Source: Membranipora membranacea (taxonomy: Eukaryota; Bryozoa; Gymnolaemata; Cheilostomatida; Membraniporidae). Taken from it: a stretch of DNA of 64,000 nt. The first letter of the stretch is position 1, and every line of letters starts with the position of its first letter. The position numbers and the translations under genes were made by a program. The stretch is from NCBI GenBank assembly GCA_914767715.1, contig OU612074.1, forward strand, positions 12,880,062-12,944,061. Direction: 5' to 3'. Shown here one piece after another: positions 11,491-23,800 of the stretch. The notes under the pieces were generated by a model. That model was not told the DNA's origin. It did no database searches and was given only the letters and a program-made list of their open reading frames with translations.

Positions 11491-11594
11491 GGTTGATGAT
11501 ATTTCTATCTCGAAGCTTCACAACTTAAAGCATCAATGATATTGATCTAATTTTGGTACATACCTTCTCTAAGTTACGCATAAATAGGCCTATA

Positions 11595-12445
11595 TCACGG
11601 GTGGGCAACCTTTTTTGGAAGAAGGCCGCATTTTATGCAGAATCAACACAAAAGGCTACAACATATTTTTCCGGCATAAACTTGTAACAAAAAATATAAT
11701 TTTGCACTGTGTATTTTATACAAACTAGAGCAGATTTATGTGTCGATAGAAATGTATTGTTGTGTTTTTGTTGCAATAAGCATCAGATTTTTCAACTCGC
11801 ATCGGTTTGACAGAACTGCTTTATTTTGTTCATCTAATCTACTGAAGTTTTGCGTCTGGGAAACGGTTGTGTACATGGCTGTTTCCTAGTGTTTCAAGCA
11901 GTAGTGCAAAGGGCAGGATGGGCGCTCAAGAGGTGCAGTAAATATTTGCATACTTGTCAATGAGATTCAATCTTGAAAATTTCAGGCAAAATGCTGGAAC
12001 ACTTGTAACATGTCAAATATTTGATAGAACAACTTTACCATTCTTGCTCAAAATGACAGCTTTGCAAAAAACAGTTTGTAGTTGAAATATCCAAAGTGAA
12101 AGAATTGATTAAATTGCTTTTCTCTCACAATGTTATTAAAATTTCAAATGGAAGCGGTGAAAAAGTAGTTGGCACCAGTACATTTATGATGCTTTTGTGT
12201 AGAATGGCTTGGGAATTTCCTTGAGTTGCTAACATGTAAGTAACTTAGCGCATGGTTGATACAGAATGCCAATATTTTGATATCCCAACAATGAATTGTG
12301 CTATGAGAGGGATATGCATACTTGGACATCCACATGACAGTTAAGACTCGAGTGCATGATTTTCACAGAAACAAGGCCACAGTAAGGCCGCAAAAGATTA
12401 CCCATTAGGCCGCACTGGCAAAAAGGCCGTAGGTTGCCCACAGCT
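11595..12445. mobile_element. non-autonomous hAT element with 8-bp TSD
   Basis: The terminal inverted repeats are GGGTGGGCAACCTTTTT on the left and GGTTGCCCAC on the right, the familiar GTGGGCAACC type of hAT ends. The element is flanked by a perfect 8-bp duplication, GGCCTATA, at 11587-11594 and 12446-12453. The paralogous site near 55367 reads across without the element or the duplication. No transposase frame is present in 851 bp, so it depended on a transposase supplied elsewhere. Confidence 0.9.
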
Positions 12446-12795
12446 GGCCTATATAGAGTGTTCAAGTGGCTTACCTGTACCTGTCACCTTGTCACAGACA
12501 AAAATAAGAAAGGAAGGCTAATAAACCTTTTCCTGGAGATGGTATCAGGGTATTTATCAATGAATAGTCTTTGCAATGAACTAAAGCTAGTTAGTTGATA
12601 AGTTCATTAGTTTGTCCGGGTCGGAAATACACAAACGATCTACAGCTAAAAATTGAAATTATTAACTGATGTCAATATCTCAATCAGTGGTACTTTTGTA
12701 CAGTGAGTAAGTGGAGCTCTGCTCCACTTGTTTATAAACACCCTTCTTGAAGTGGAGCTGAGCTCCACTTCAATTTTTTTTATTCCCTGGATAAG

Positions 12796-13838
12796 CAGGG
12801 CTCTCAACCTGGGAGGATTCGGAACCTGAGTTTCAATATTAGCATGCTGGTAGAGGCATTTCATTATCAACCAGAAAGTGGTTGATAATGAAATCTACCA
12901 GCATCTTGCACCGTTTGAGCACTTAAACTAAGCTTATCACAAATGAAATCAAATACCCACAACAAATACCACACATTATTCTAATGCAAAAGTTTGATGT
13001 TATCTTTATTATTCATCTCAGTTGGGGTGTAAAGTGTTGATATTCTATAACGCTTAGAAATCATTGTTTGATCATTGATTTAGAAATGACTTGAATAGGC
13101 AGTAGCAGTGAGAGTATTATTACAGTGAGTGCAGTGAGAGGCATTATTAGTATAGGCAGTGTAATAATCGAATCGAGGCGCCAGGGTAGAAAGGCATAAT
13201 TAATGTAATGTGATGCTATTGAAATCATTGCCTGGATTTATCCGGTTCACCTGCAAAATCACAATTTCTATTTAGCCATAATAATCTCTTGGGATCTCTG
13301 GGATAATTGCTTGATCATTGATTTAGAAATGACTTGAATAGGCAGTGCAGTGAGAGGCATTTAAGTATAGGCAGTGCAGTATTATTTTCATAGCTTATCA
13401 CAACTAGAATCTAATACCGGATCATTCATTAATAATATGGCATAATAATATATCATTTTGTGAAAAGGTAAAATACCTTGGTGTAGACATTCATAACAAA
13501 CTAAGATTCGAAGATTATGTGCATAAAATAACTGGCAAAGCAAGTCAAAGGATGTATGTATCTGAGTTCGAAGCCATTAGCCTCCATGCTGTTCAAAAGT
13601 TTTGTAGTTTCACCCTTAAAGTATTGTCTACCTGTTTTACACTAGCATATATGCTAAGTACAAGAAATTACTAAGAAAAGTTTTCAACGATGCCAAGAAT
13701 TTCGGGCTAGAGGTAGGCGATCTCGATACCATTGTTAAACAGGAGTTTTGAGTTTACATTCTAAAATCCCCTGAGTAGCCTGAGTTGAACCCAAAAATCT
13801 GAGTAACTCGGGCTAAACCTGAGTGGTTGAGAGCCCTG
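12796..13838. mobile_element. nested hAT-like element carrying a LINE fragment
   Basis: CAGGGCTCTCAACC on the left and GGTTGAGAGCCCTG on the right form a perfect 14-bp terminal inverted repeat with a hAT-type CAGGG start. No matching 8-bp flanks were seen, so the target duplication has diverged or the true ends differ slightly. Inside are a duplicated segment (TTGATTTAGAAATGACTTGAATAGGCAG at about 13075 and 13317) and plus-strand reverse transcriptase pieces. Confidence 0.7.
13440..13750 (+). mobile_element. LINE reverse transcriptase remnant inside the nested element
   Basis: The plus strand reads EKVKYLGVDIHNKLRFEDYV near 13455-13515, the palm/thumb junction motif of CR1-like reverse transcriptases, followed by a separate piece with FNDAKNFGLEVGDLD. 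Several stops and frame changes show it is a remnant. Confidence 0.6.
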
Positions 13839-14848
13839 TCGAAACAATGGGGAGTAAACTGTTCTCATGCTGGAGCCATGCTAAAAGATGGTAAATACAT
13901 TAATATTTGAGTGTTGGCTATGTGTTGTCAGTCCAGAAAATTTATTTCTGCAACCGCCAACGGCAAGAAAATAGAGTATAAAAGCAGAAGCATCTACAAC
14001 CAATTATATCTGTTGCTGGGAAATGGGGATATCTGGCTCCCTTTGGCATACCTATCAAAGACAGGTGATATCAGAGGATATTGGCTGACAATAAAGCTGG
14101 CCATTGGCAACCTCTACAGAAGGCTGCTGGCTAAACCTTGCCGGCTGGGAGGATTGATTGTTGAATTAAAAAATATAAATAAGTAAGAGCTCCACTTCAT
14201 TATCCGTTACAAAAGTACCACTGATCTCAATCATATCATAGTAAGTACTTAAGATAGGACATATTGACTCAGCCTATATATTACTCACACACTAGTACAC
14301 AGTGATTTTTAATGGCCCTAAGGTTTTGATAAGGATAGAGGAAGTAGCTAACAGTGATATAATCAAAGGACTATGCGTGTTTATTATATTGAGAATTAAG
14401 TACGACCTACCTGACGTGATTTAGTCTCTCAAAAGTAAGTAAAAACAATTAATGATGGGGTTCTTGTACCTTAAAAGTAGCTAAAGACTTCACCTCAATT
14501 TGGAGTTATTGTGATGGGTGATGTATGAAATCAGGACTAGCATGTGTCACCCCAATTTGCACGAAAGTTGATTGCTGGCTGTTTTATCAATCTATTGGAA
14601 ATGTACTGCTATAGTTGATTTCTGCATACTCATCAATCACAAAGCCAAATTATTCTATCACCAACGCAACATGTAACATCCTCACTGGGCAATTTTGATA
14701 TTCTACTTTGCTTTTGTTCTTGTAGATCGAATAACTCTCACTGTCTTTGTTACTCGTGGTCTCTAAAACAAAGAGACTGTGATTGGTGTGTTAACTGGAG
14801 GCCTGACCCCGAGCCATCATAGAGAAAGAGCTAGTCATACATATAAAC

Positions 14849-14875
14849 ATGGCAGGTGTACCTAAAACCCTACTG
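14849..14875 (+). CDS. gene A exon 1 (start of signal peptide)
   Basis: ATG, then AGVPKTLL, then the donor GTAAGTC; phase 0. Joined to exon 2 it gives a good signal peptide: a short basic N-terminus, then IYTVLLVLLTG, then a small-residue cleavage region LSQ. The paralogue has the same arrangement at 56289. The start is inferred from that fit; transcripts would settle it. Confidence 0.6.
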
Positions 14876-17800
14876 GTAAGTCAATAACACAGCATGTTTC
14901 ATACGATGCTGGCTACAAAAAAAAGGTTTCAAGACATCCTACCAATGCAACAAGTAACAGCTTACTTTCCACATAGCTAGGCCAACACTCAGTTACCAGC
15001 ACACTTTTACTAAGAAATCTTGACATATAACATAATCTCTACAACCTCAGGCATATAACATAATCTCTACAACCTCAGGCTGTGATATGTAATTCACGGA
15101 TTATATTAACAAATGATTGCCATGTTGCGATATGTCATCTTGTGTTGAGAGGTGGGATTGTTGTGAAAGTACTGGGTGTCTTATCTGCTTGCACTTTTCA
15201 TACATCTGGTTGTATCGTGATAAGTTATTTACAACAAAGTGAAATCTCCTGCAAGATAATTCAGCAGTGTTGTCCCTGTGAAGAAGTTTCTGTTGTTAGG
15301 TTGGGTTGAAGATTGAAATTGAGTTATTGAAAAGTGGAAATCATGTGAAGTTCTGGCGTAACTAGCTAAAAATTTCTGTTGATTGTGAGGTTTTGTCTCC
15401 ACTAGATGATCACCTTCACTCCCAGACTTCATTATCTCAGCGGAGTGTTTTGCTAGAGATTCTAATCTGGGTTAGAACTAATTTGGCTTCGGTTCCTTTT
15501 TGACATGTAGCTGGCTGTTTCGTTGTTCCTTGTATAGGAATCTTTCGTCGCATTGGGATGGTTCATTTGGTGTGATGGTTTGTTTTGATTGGGTGTGTTT
15601 TGAATGAAAATAGGTGTGCTTCCCTAATGCATCATTTGAAAGTAGGCTCGGCAAGAAAGTAAAACTGTTAAGATGGCAAACTTATTTTAGATTAGTTAAA
15701 TGTTTTGCTACATTGCTTCCTTGTTCTTACACAACCAGTATAGAGAAAGGAAACTTTGACTTAAGCTGTCAGAGTCTTCATGACATTACACAATGATAAA
15801 GGAAAGTTCATCGCACAACTGGTTGATCGTAATTTGTAACGTAATGAAGAACTGGCACTGATATACACTGTCAGAGAGTGCTTTTCTGGCTGAGTCATTG
15901 ACAGATTTCACAATCACACCCATCCCACTGATGCACGGCCATCAATCTCTATGTCACTGTGGTCAGCTCCCACAATATGTTACAAGATAACCGCGAGATT
16001 CACCCGATTGTTGCAGGATTTCTTGCTAGGTTGTTGGTTATGGTAATCGGCTCAAAAGCATAGATGTTATTATTTCTCTTCTCAGTCAGTGGTATAAGGT
16101 CCTTAGCAAAATCAATCTTATATACCATTCCACCAGATCAAGCACGATCCAATTTGCCTGCAATTAGGTTTTGAGCCGTCGCCGGCTCACCAGTAGAGTA
16201 GGAATGCCGGACTGCGGGCATATTGAATCAAACTTGTTCTACCATTCCACCACTTTCATGGTACAGACTATTCTCGATTATACAGCAGCAACAAGTATTA
16301 ATATTCATAGTGTCTGCCAGTGTGAGCTTTCAGTCAGTTCAGTCGTCGGGATCGGAATTTTCAAGATCCAGTATTGTGTGAGGAGGTTATGGTTCATATG
16401 ATTTGAAGCTTCGTGTAGCTGTGATTTTCACGCTGTGATAGATTTGTTATTTCGCTTTCCGCCAGGGTTTGGTTTGAGTGTAGGTAGGTCGCGGGCTGAA
16501 CCTACCAGCAACTAGTGTTAGATGAAAAAAAGGTCGCATTCCAGCACCTAAATGAACAAATCACTTGAACGGCAAATTTATTGTGTAGGTTTGTTGTGAT
16601 GGCCTTTGCAGCTTGTAAGTTGAATTACTCGTAGTTCCTGAAAGGCGCAGGTCCTACTAAAAGAGGACCAGGGTTTAAAGGTTACCCCTGTTAGACTATT
16701 AAACTATAAACTATTAAAGAGCCTACATAGAAGCCTTTTGGAATCCTTTTGTTTTCTTTCTAAACACTTGACTATTATTAATAATTAATATTACTAGATT
16801 ATCAAAGCCTGAGGGTTTGGCTATTCAGCTGTATTCCTTGTTTAAAGGCAAACAGATTGGCTGTAAAAGTGTTACAGGAAGATCAGATTTAGAGAATCTC
16901 AGTAATTTTAGATCTCCATAACTCAAAAGAATGTCCCACCAATGCTTCAGAATGAAACTCATATTCAAAAGTTTTATGGCCCAAAGCTATGATGCGATAA
17001 GACTAAGTGTTGGGGTTACTAGGGAGTTTTGCTATACTCCCCCCTCCCCTCTATATCACTGGACGATATCAAGCAGCTCACTATTTTGGTTCTTTTTCCC
17101 ATACACCATTGTTAGCCAACTTTCGTTGAAACAAAATTCCCTTCTGATTGAGTCAGTCCAGAGTCCTGGCAATACACCTTACCTCGAATGACTCAATATC
17201 CATTCAGAGATAAAAACAGTGAATTGATTTTTGGCCAAATAGATGTATGATAAACATATGCGATGTTGAATAACCTGGGACTAGCAGTCTGCACATATAC
17301 AATGGGGGATTTTTATCTGTTTCAACAGAGGAGATAATAGAACTTATATAACATTGACGATTTGTATGATCTATAATATCCATAGTATGCCAGTTTGTAG
17401 CCTAGAAAGGGTGTCGCCTGTCCTGAAACCTCCTCCTACCCTCTAGCCTAAGGGAGCTTTATTGTTCCCCGAACTACCATTACCTGTTGAGAGCAATAAT
17501 AATACAACCATGGCAGATTTCAACAGGTTCTTAAATATCCCTTTGGTATCAGAGTGAAGGGGGGGGGGGAGATTTTGTGTCTCTGTAAGCATATTTGTAT
17601 TGTTCTCAAAGTCAGTTTTGCAATGAGATAAAGCATTGAAATAATGTCTTTAATGATGATAGATGATGGCATTTTTTGATCATGGTTTATAGCGGAGGTA
17701 GGCTTTTCATATTATCAACAAAACTTAATGATGGTCCTTTCTGGTAATTCAGACATTAGGCAAGGCTATAATGCTGGATAGCTGGGTAATATCAAGCCCT

Positions 17801-20800
17801 GTGATGGAAGACCTACTAAAAGTAAGTCGTGAGTCAATGTCTGCAGTGATATTCTGTTGTGAAGTTCTCATAATTATAGTGTTACTGCTGCTGCTAAATA
17901 TATAGTTGGTGCGTTGTTGAATTCATGTTTCATGTCCGAAGCTCGGGTTTAATTTTTTTGGAAAATATTTTTTCGCTCAAAAATTGATCTCAATGCATAA
18001 AAAATGAACTGTAACCCATTAAGATATCATCCCCATCTTTTAAAGGCCTAAATTTCAGGTTTTTTCATCTTTGGAAAATGCGGAAAATCGTTTTCCGCGT
18101 TATCGAAAGTGCGGAAAATCGTTTTTCACCTTGAATTTGTTGATGATGCTGAAAAAAGCTACTGGAAAGGCATTGAGACATCACCACTGTTGTTGGTAGA
18201 AATCAATTTGAAAAACTTATTTTTGGAAAATTCGAAAAATATTTTTTTCCTCAGAAATTGATCTCAATGCATAAGAAATGAACTGTAACCCATTAAGATA
18301 TCATCCCCATCTTTTAAAGGCCTAAATTTCAGGTTTTTTTCATTTTGGAAAATGCGGAAAATCGTTTTCCGCGTTATCGAAAGTGCGGAAAATCGTTTTT
18401 CACCTTGAATTTCATGATGATCCTAAAAAAACTACTGAAAAGACATTGAGACATCACCACTGTATCATATGAGTGTTTTTGGTAAAAATCAAGTGACAAA
18501 AATAATTTTTTTGGAAAATTATTAAAATATTTTCTTCCTCAAAAAATTGATCTCTATGCATAGAAAATGAACTGTAACCCATTAAGCTGTATCACCATCT
18601 TTTAAAGGCCTAAATTTCAGGTTTTTTCATTTTCGGAAATATGAGTGTTTTTGGTAGAAATCAGTTGGAAAAACTTATTTTTGGAAAATTGGGAAAATAT
18701 TTTTTTCCTCAAAAATTGATCTCAATGCATAGAAAATGAACTGAACTGTTTTTGGAAAACGTTGAAAATCGTTTTTCACCTTGAATTTGTTGATGATGCA
18801 CAGTACACAATTTGCCTTCCAATGGCACTACTGTATCATTTTTATATTTTTGAAATGCAGGTAACTTTTAAAATGCTGACCTGAAGTTTTAAATAATACT
18901 TACTTACAAAGGCAGAGACAGCATTCACCTCGCAATTGTGGTGGATTTGCTGGAGACTATTTTCTCTTGTTTACCCATCAATATAATCCAATAGAGCCAG
19001 AATGATAACCAATGCAAAGTGATTACTGATCCTGGTTGAATGTCAAGATACTGTCATGTGTTTACTTACGCAATATCAAATTGATAGTGAAATGCTTCCA
19101 ACAGTGAGCTTTACCAAGGTGCCCTCAACAAAATGTTTCAAAGCGACATCTTTCGAAATTTTACATCGAAGCGGAAAAGATATGATGTCCCAAAACACTG
19201 ATGTAGAAACCAAGCGCAGTATATTGGGATCAAAGGAGTGAGGGCTCATGAAGGTGAAAGAAACAAATGTGAAGTATGAAACAACTGCGCAGTAGGAACT
19301 CCCGGAAACAATAAAATAACTCAAACGCGAATCTCTAGTATTAGTATAGTATAGTATAATTTTTGAGAAATTTTGTCAGATGGCCACTTATTGTATGGTT
19401 GCTGCTTGCAGCTATAAATGGTAGCGCTCAATCCTTGAATAGCTGTAGAAAAGTGTATGTCGATATCTCACGATTACTGAATCTCAATCTCATGTCATTT
19501 GGATTGTTTAAGTTTCAGTAACTTTGGTGTTGAACAAAATCTACATACAGTTTGGTGTTGAATTGTACATCAATGTTGCTCACTGTCACTAAGATAAAGG
19601 TTGATATTTCACCAAAATACTGTGTTTCTGCCGCTTCATTTCTCTCTCTTTTTCTGTCATAGCTTTCCATGTTTGGGATTTTACCTGCAGCTGAGGCCTA
19701 TACTTAGCTAATATAGATCGTGAACCATGATCAATAATGCGAAGCGCTTCCTCCCTGCTTAAGATTATATACAACTTTGGCTGAAGGATCAGCATTATGC
19801 CTTAACATGAACTTGTGATGTCAGCAACTTGTATCACATACATCAGACATATCGGATGACTCTGAGCTCATGTGATTTTGCAACCACTTCGGTGTAATTC
19901 GGAGTCGTCCCATTTGAGGATGGCAAAAGGAACTGTTTATAGCTCAATACGCTATTGAGATGCTTGTTTTTCTCCCAATAAAACCGTCACAGATGAGACA
20001 TGTATTCATTTTAAAGTTATATTTCTTCAACTTGATCTGATTTTCAAGCTGTGAATGATGATTGAGTTCTTTTGATGTGTCATGACCCAGAATGTAATTT
20101 TATCAATTCCAATGTAACATGATCATCGAACCGGGAATTGCTGACTTTTATTTAGAATTCGATCTTTGCATCTTGTGATAGACTCGGACCGGCCTGCTTC
20201 CTGATTTTCGGCTATTTCGATGGTGTGTCAGGACCACACAGTATATGATAGAGCACATGGATTAACTTGATTGTAACTGTCACTTTGTTTACTTGGTAAA
20301 CAGAAAAATTAAATTGCTAAGTTGATACAGGGGTTAGCAAAAGCAAAGCTGTAACTTTGGCTTGTGTGAACATTAGGCCTACTATCCATGTACGGTGGCT
20401 AAGCTACAGCAAACCTGTAACTTTGGCTTGTATGAACATTAGGCCTCCTATCCATATACTGTGGCTGTGGCGCAGCATTATCAGGCATACTCACAGGGTC
20501 GGGCGAGATAAAACTGCAGATAGTTTTGTAGTCCGTTTTATTTGTTCGAGTCAGCTGTCAGTCTCTATCATGGAGTAAATTTATGGTTTAGAGATTAGAT
20601 TTGATATCTATGAGTTGCTGCTATGATGGGTGTGGTGGTGAAATATAACTTTTTGACTCAGTCAGAGCAGGGAGTTACAGACTCCTTGGTCAGAGTCATA
20701 GAGTTATTATGTACTCTAGAGTGGACAATGCAGTACTTAATTATTGCGAAATCCATGACACAACGCAATCTGGTTGTGCATGGCTAGTGCCTGTATCATA

Positions 20801-23800
20801 TAACTTATCATTGAGAATATACGCAGTGGGAATGGAAATTTAGATTTTTAGAGCGCTCATAGCCATTTTTCGGAAAATCTTTCATGTGACACTATGTGGG
20901 TCACTTGCAGGTATTTTCACTTTCAATTCCATGACGAAACGTAATCTGGTTGTGCGTGGATAGTGCATGAATCATTGACTTTATCTTTGACAATATTAGA
21001 ATTGGACATACAAATTTAGTTTATTGAGCACTTATACCCATCTTTCAGAGAATTTCAATGTAACACCATTTACATCACCTGCAGGTATTTTCTCTTTTAT
21101 TCAGTGTAAAATTTTTCTTATTCTCTCATCAAAATAAGCCAAATATCAACCGCAAACACATGAGCTTGAATTTGTGTCCTGTCTCTCTAACTAATGTGTT
21201 GCACACTCAGTTGGTTTATTTTGTCTGTTCAGTTCCAGCTACTCACGATGATTTGTGATAACATGGGGTACAAGTTGGTGAACAAGTTTGCTGCTTGCCT
21301 TTATTGTTTTTAGAGCATTTTTTTTAGCAATATCTTTGTAGAACTTTTCATGTCACACTTTTAGATGGCTTGCAAGTGATTTATTTAGCAGTCAGGAGAC
21401 AAAATGGTTTGTGTTATCCCCTTAAAACACTAAAATGTCAACCGCAAACACATCATCACGATAAAATCACAATTACCTGGCTAGCCAGCTTTTGCCGCTG
21501 CCACTTGCCAGCCAGTTAAACGGTGTCCTGTCTCTCCAACTAAAATGTTACACACAGGCATAAAGTAACACTGTGTCTCTTAAATTTTGAGCTTAAAGAT
21601 CTTGGGTTTTAATTTGGCTATGTCATTGAAAGCTCTTAATTCCCTCTCCAGGGTGGCCACTAGTTTTTGTATTGCCGAAACTATTCACGCAAACACAGCA
21701 GGTTAAATTGACAAATGCTCAGTCGCTGAATATCAAGAAAACGTCGAATGAACAACTCAAGGTTCATACTTGTCCAGATTGACCCTAGATTTTCTTAAAT
21801 TCCCTCACTCAGTCTGGAAAAATGTATGAAAATGGCAGTCAGTTATCAGTTGCAACATGTTTTGGAGAAAACACCATAATATTGCGTCTTTGCAACTCCA
21901 GTACAGAGGGCGTAATTTAAGTCTTTGATATTTTATTTCATCTTTAGGTACATATATTAGTATGCAATGTGAATTAAAATCTTTAAACCAAGTTTATATA
22001 TATCATTGGTCCAAATCTTTCTATTTGCACTCACCTGCGTTCTACCAATTTTCAGAAAATTCTACCCACAAGACTGATATTAACATGGTTATATGAGTGC
22101 TGAGAAAGCCAGTATAATTTCGCTCCTTCACCGATGTGACATTTTTAAGTTTACAGATATTTCAGATTTCTCTCCATACTCAAAATAAGAGATCATTTGG
22201 TTCGGTTGGGAGGGGGGGGGGGATGAGGGGGTTGTTATAGTGATGCAATTTTCTCTGATGATTGTTTACTTGTAAATGTAAACGTCAACAACATGTACAA
22301 TACTTTCACACATCCGGTCACTTCTACACAGTCTACTTGTAGAAGTGTGACTGGGACCATCTGGGATAAGCATCTGGGATGGCATCCTAGTGTCATCTGG
22401 GACAATGTGAACCAGCCATAAATGTACTCGCTGTTTCTAGTTAGCTTTACTACAGATGGAGAGAAGTGATTCTTACTTTCAGAGTTTTTTGTTATATTGG
22501 TCGCTAGCTTTATTCAAAAAACGTTGGTCCCTCTTCGGAAGAAACTTACAACGACAGCTCATTTTAAAAAATTCTGGATGAAAACATTCTGACATCATTC
22601 CAAAAATGCAACAATAGAATCGAATACCCAATGATCATGTCAAGCTCAATATGTGTAATTGCCCCGATTTCTCAAGAAAAGGTCATTGGCCTTGTATAAT
22701 AGTGGTCCTTGATATCTTTTGAGCCAGCAATGTTAATAAGTCTTTGATTCAACCCTAGGCTCCACATGCCACCAATCTCTCATTGATGTGTATCCCCAGA
22801 TTTACAAAGTAGGCGATAATCAGAACTAGGGAGCGATGAGTGATGACTCATGATGGTTCTAGATGATGTTTACTATAAGAGTTTGTGTTATGTTACAAGC
22901 GTTACAAGTGTGCAGTAAACATAAAATTATAGGGGTTATCTACACTTTGCAGTGTAGGTATGGGAATAATAAATGTAATCTTTGGTTTCTTTTATTCTCA
23001 TGTCATCGTAATGGTTGTGTAGGCCTACCTCTAAGGCAATTAGATACCTTCTATGGAAATGTATCCTCACCTTATATGATAGAGGACTTTTAGCTACTCT
23101 GGATTTTTGTGCGCTCAATTGGAATTGGAAGAGCAACTCCAAAGTCATAATTCAAAGTCATACAATCTTCACTAATTATACACATATAAGTTCTTACTTG
23201 AGGTCATACTTCTTCCTTTTTATACGCATTGAGTTACGCTTGTTGATTAAACCATAATTATTTATTTATTCTCGCAGATATATACAGTGTTATTGGTACT
23301 CCTTACTGGTGTTCTATCTCAAGATGAACCAGCAACAACCCCAACAACAACAACCACCCCAACAACAACAACAACCCCAACAACAACAACAACCCCAACA
23401 ACAACAACAACCCCAACAACAACAACAACCCCAACAACAACAACAACAACCCCAACAACAACAACAACCCCAACAACAACAACAACAACCCCAACAACAA
23501 CAACAACCCCAACAACAACAACAACCCCAACAACAACAACAACCCCAACAACAACAACCACAACACCCACAACTGCTGCGCCAACAGGTAAGAGCGCACA
23601 ATTCATTATATTAATGCATCTTTTGTATGGACATTAACTTACATGATGTGATCTTAAAATGGAACTGACTCGAAATAGGCCATCTTACATATCATAATTA
23701 TCCACTGGAATCTCTATCAGGTATTTACTTAAAGTGATCCCATAACATTTTGTAACTAAAAAATGAAACCCTGAATGGAACGTCTCATATAATTACGATA

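Larger units (their letters stand above)
12685..14223. mobile_element. non-autonomous hAT element, host of a nested element
   Basis: The ends are CAGTGGTACTTTTGTA on the left and TACAAAAGTACCACTG on the right, a perfect 16-bp inverted pair. They are flanked by the perfect 8-bp duplication ATCTCAAT (12677-12684 and 14224-14231). The empty site in copy 2 is at about 55640 (GTCTCAATCATATCATAG). Just inside the left end are two near-perfect hairpins built on AAGTGGAGC (12709-12729 and 12749-12771), and the same word recurs inverted near the right end. No transposase was found. It contains another element at 12796-13838. Confidence 0.88.
5779..14605 (+). repeat. segmental duplication, copy 1
   Basis: This block matches 53318-56035 in the same orientation. 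Anchors read by eye: GTCACAAACATTAGGTATGC at 5779 and 53318; the transmembrane exon at 7815 and 54075; the text from 8700 and 54990; ATGATATTGATCTAATTTTG near 11536 and its counterpart near 55315; and the stretch from 14350 to 14600 against 55785 to 56030. Copy 1 is over three times longer because it carries a LINE, a SINE, two hAT elements (one holding a nested element) and about 2 kb at 8905-10925 that copy 2 lacks. Each copy ends about 250 bp before the first exon of a receptor gene (14849 and 56289), so the duplicated unit is a receptor 3' end plus the upstream region of the next gene. Confidence 0.85.
14876..23277 (+). other. gene A intron 1 (8.4 kb)
   Basis: A GT-AG intron by the model. 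It contains a 30-bp tandem duplication at about 15021-15080, a satellite-like array at 17960-18800, a 64-bp direct duplication at about 20345-20466, and a diverged repeat of about 185 bp at 20740-21100. No exon with receptor character was found in it. Confidence 0.5.

Noticed and set aside
23309-23614. Poly-Gln/Pro and Leu-, Cys- or Val-rich frames over the CAA array
   Set aside because: They are other-frame readings of the coding minisatellite. Only the Thr/Pro frame is continuous with the signal peptide and the splice phase.
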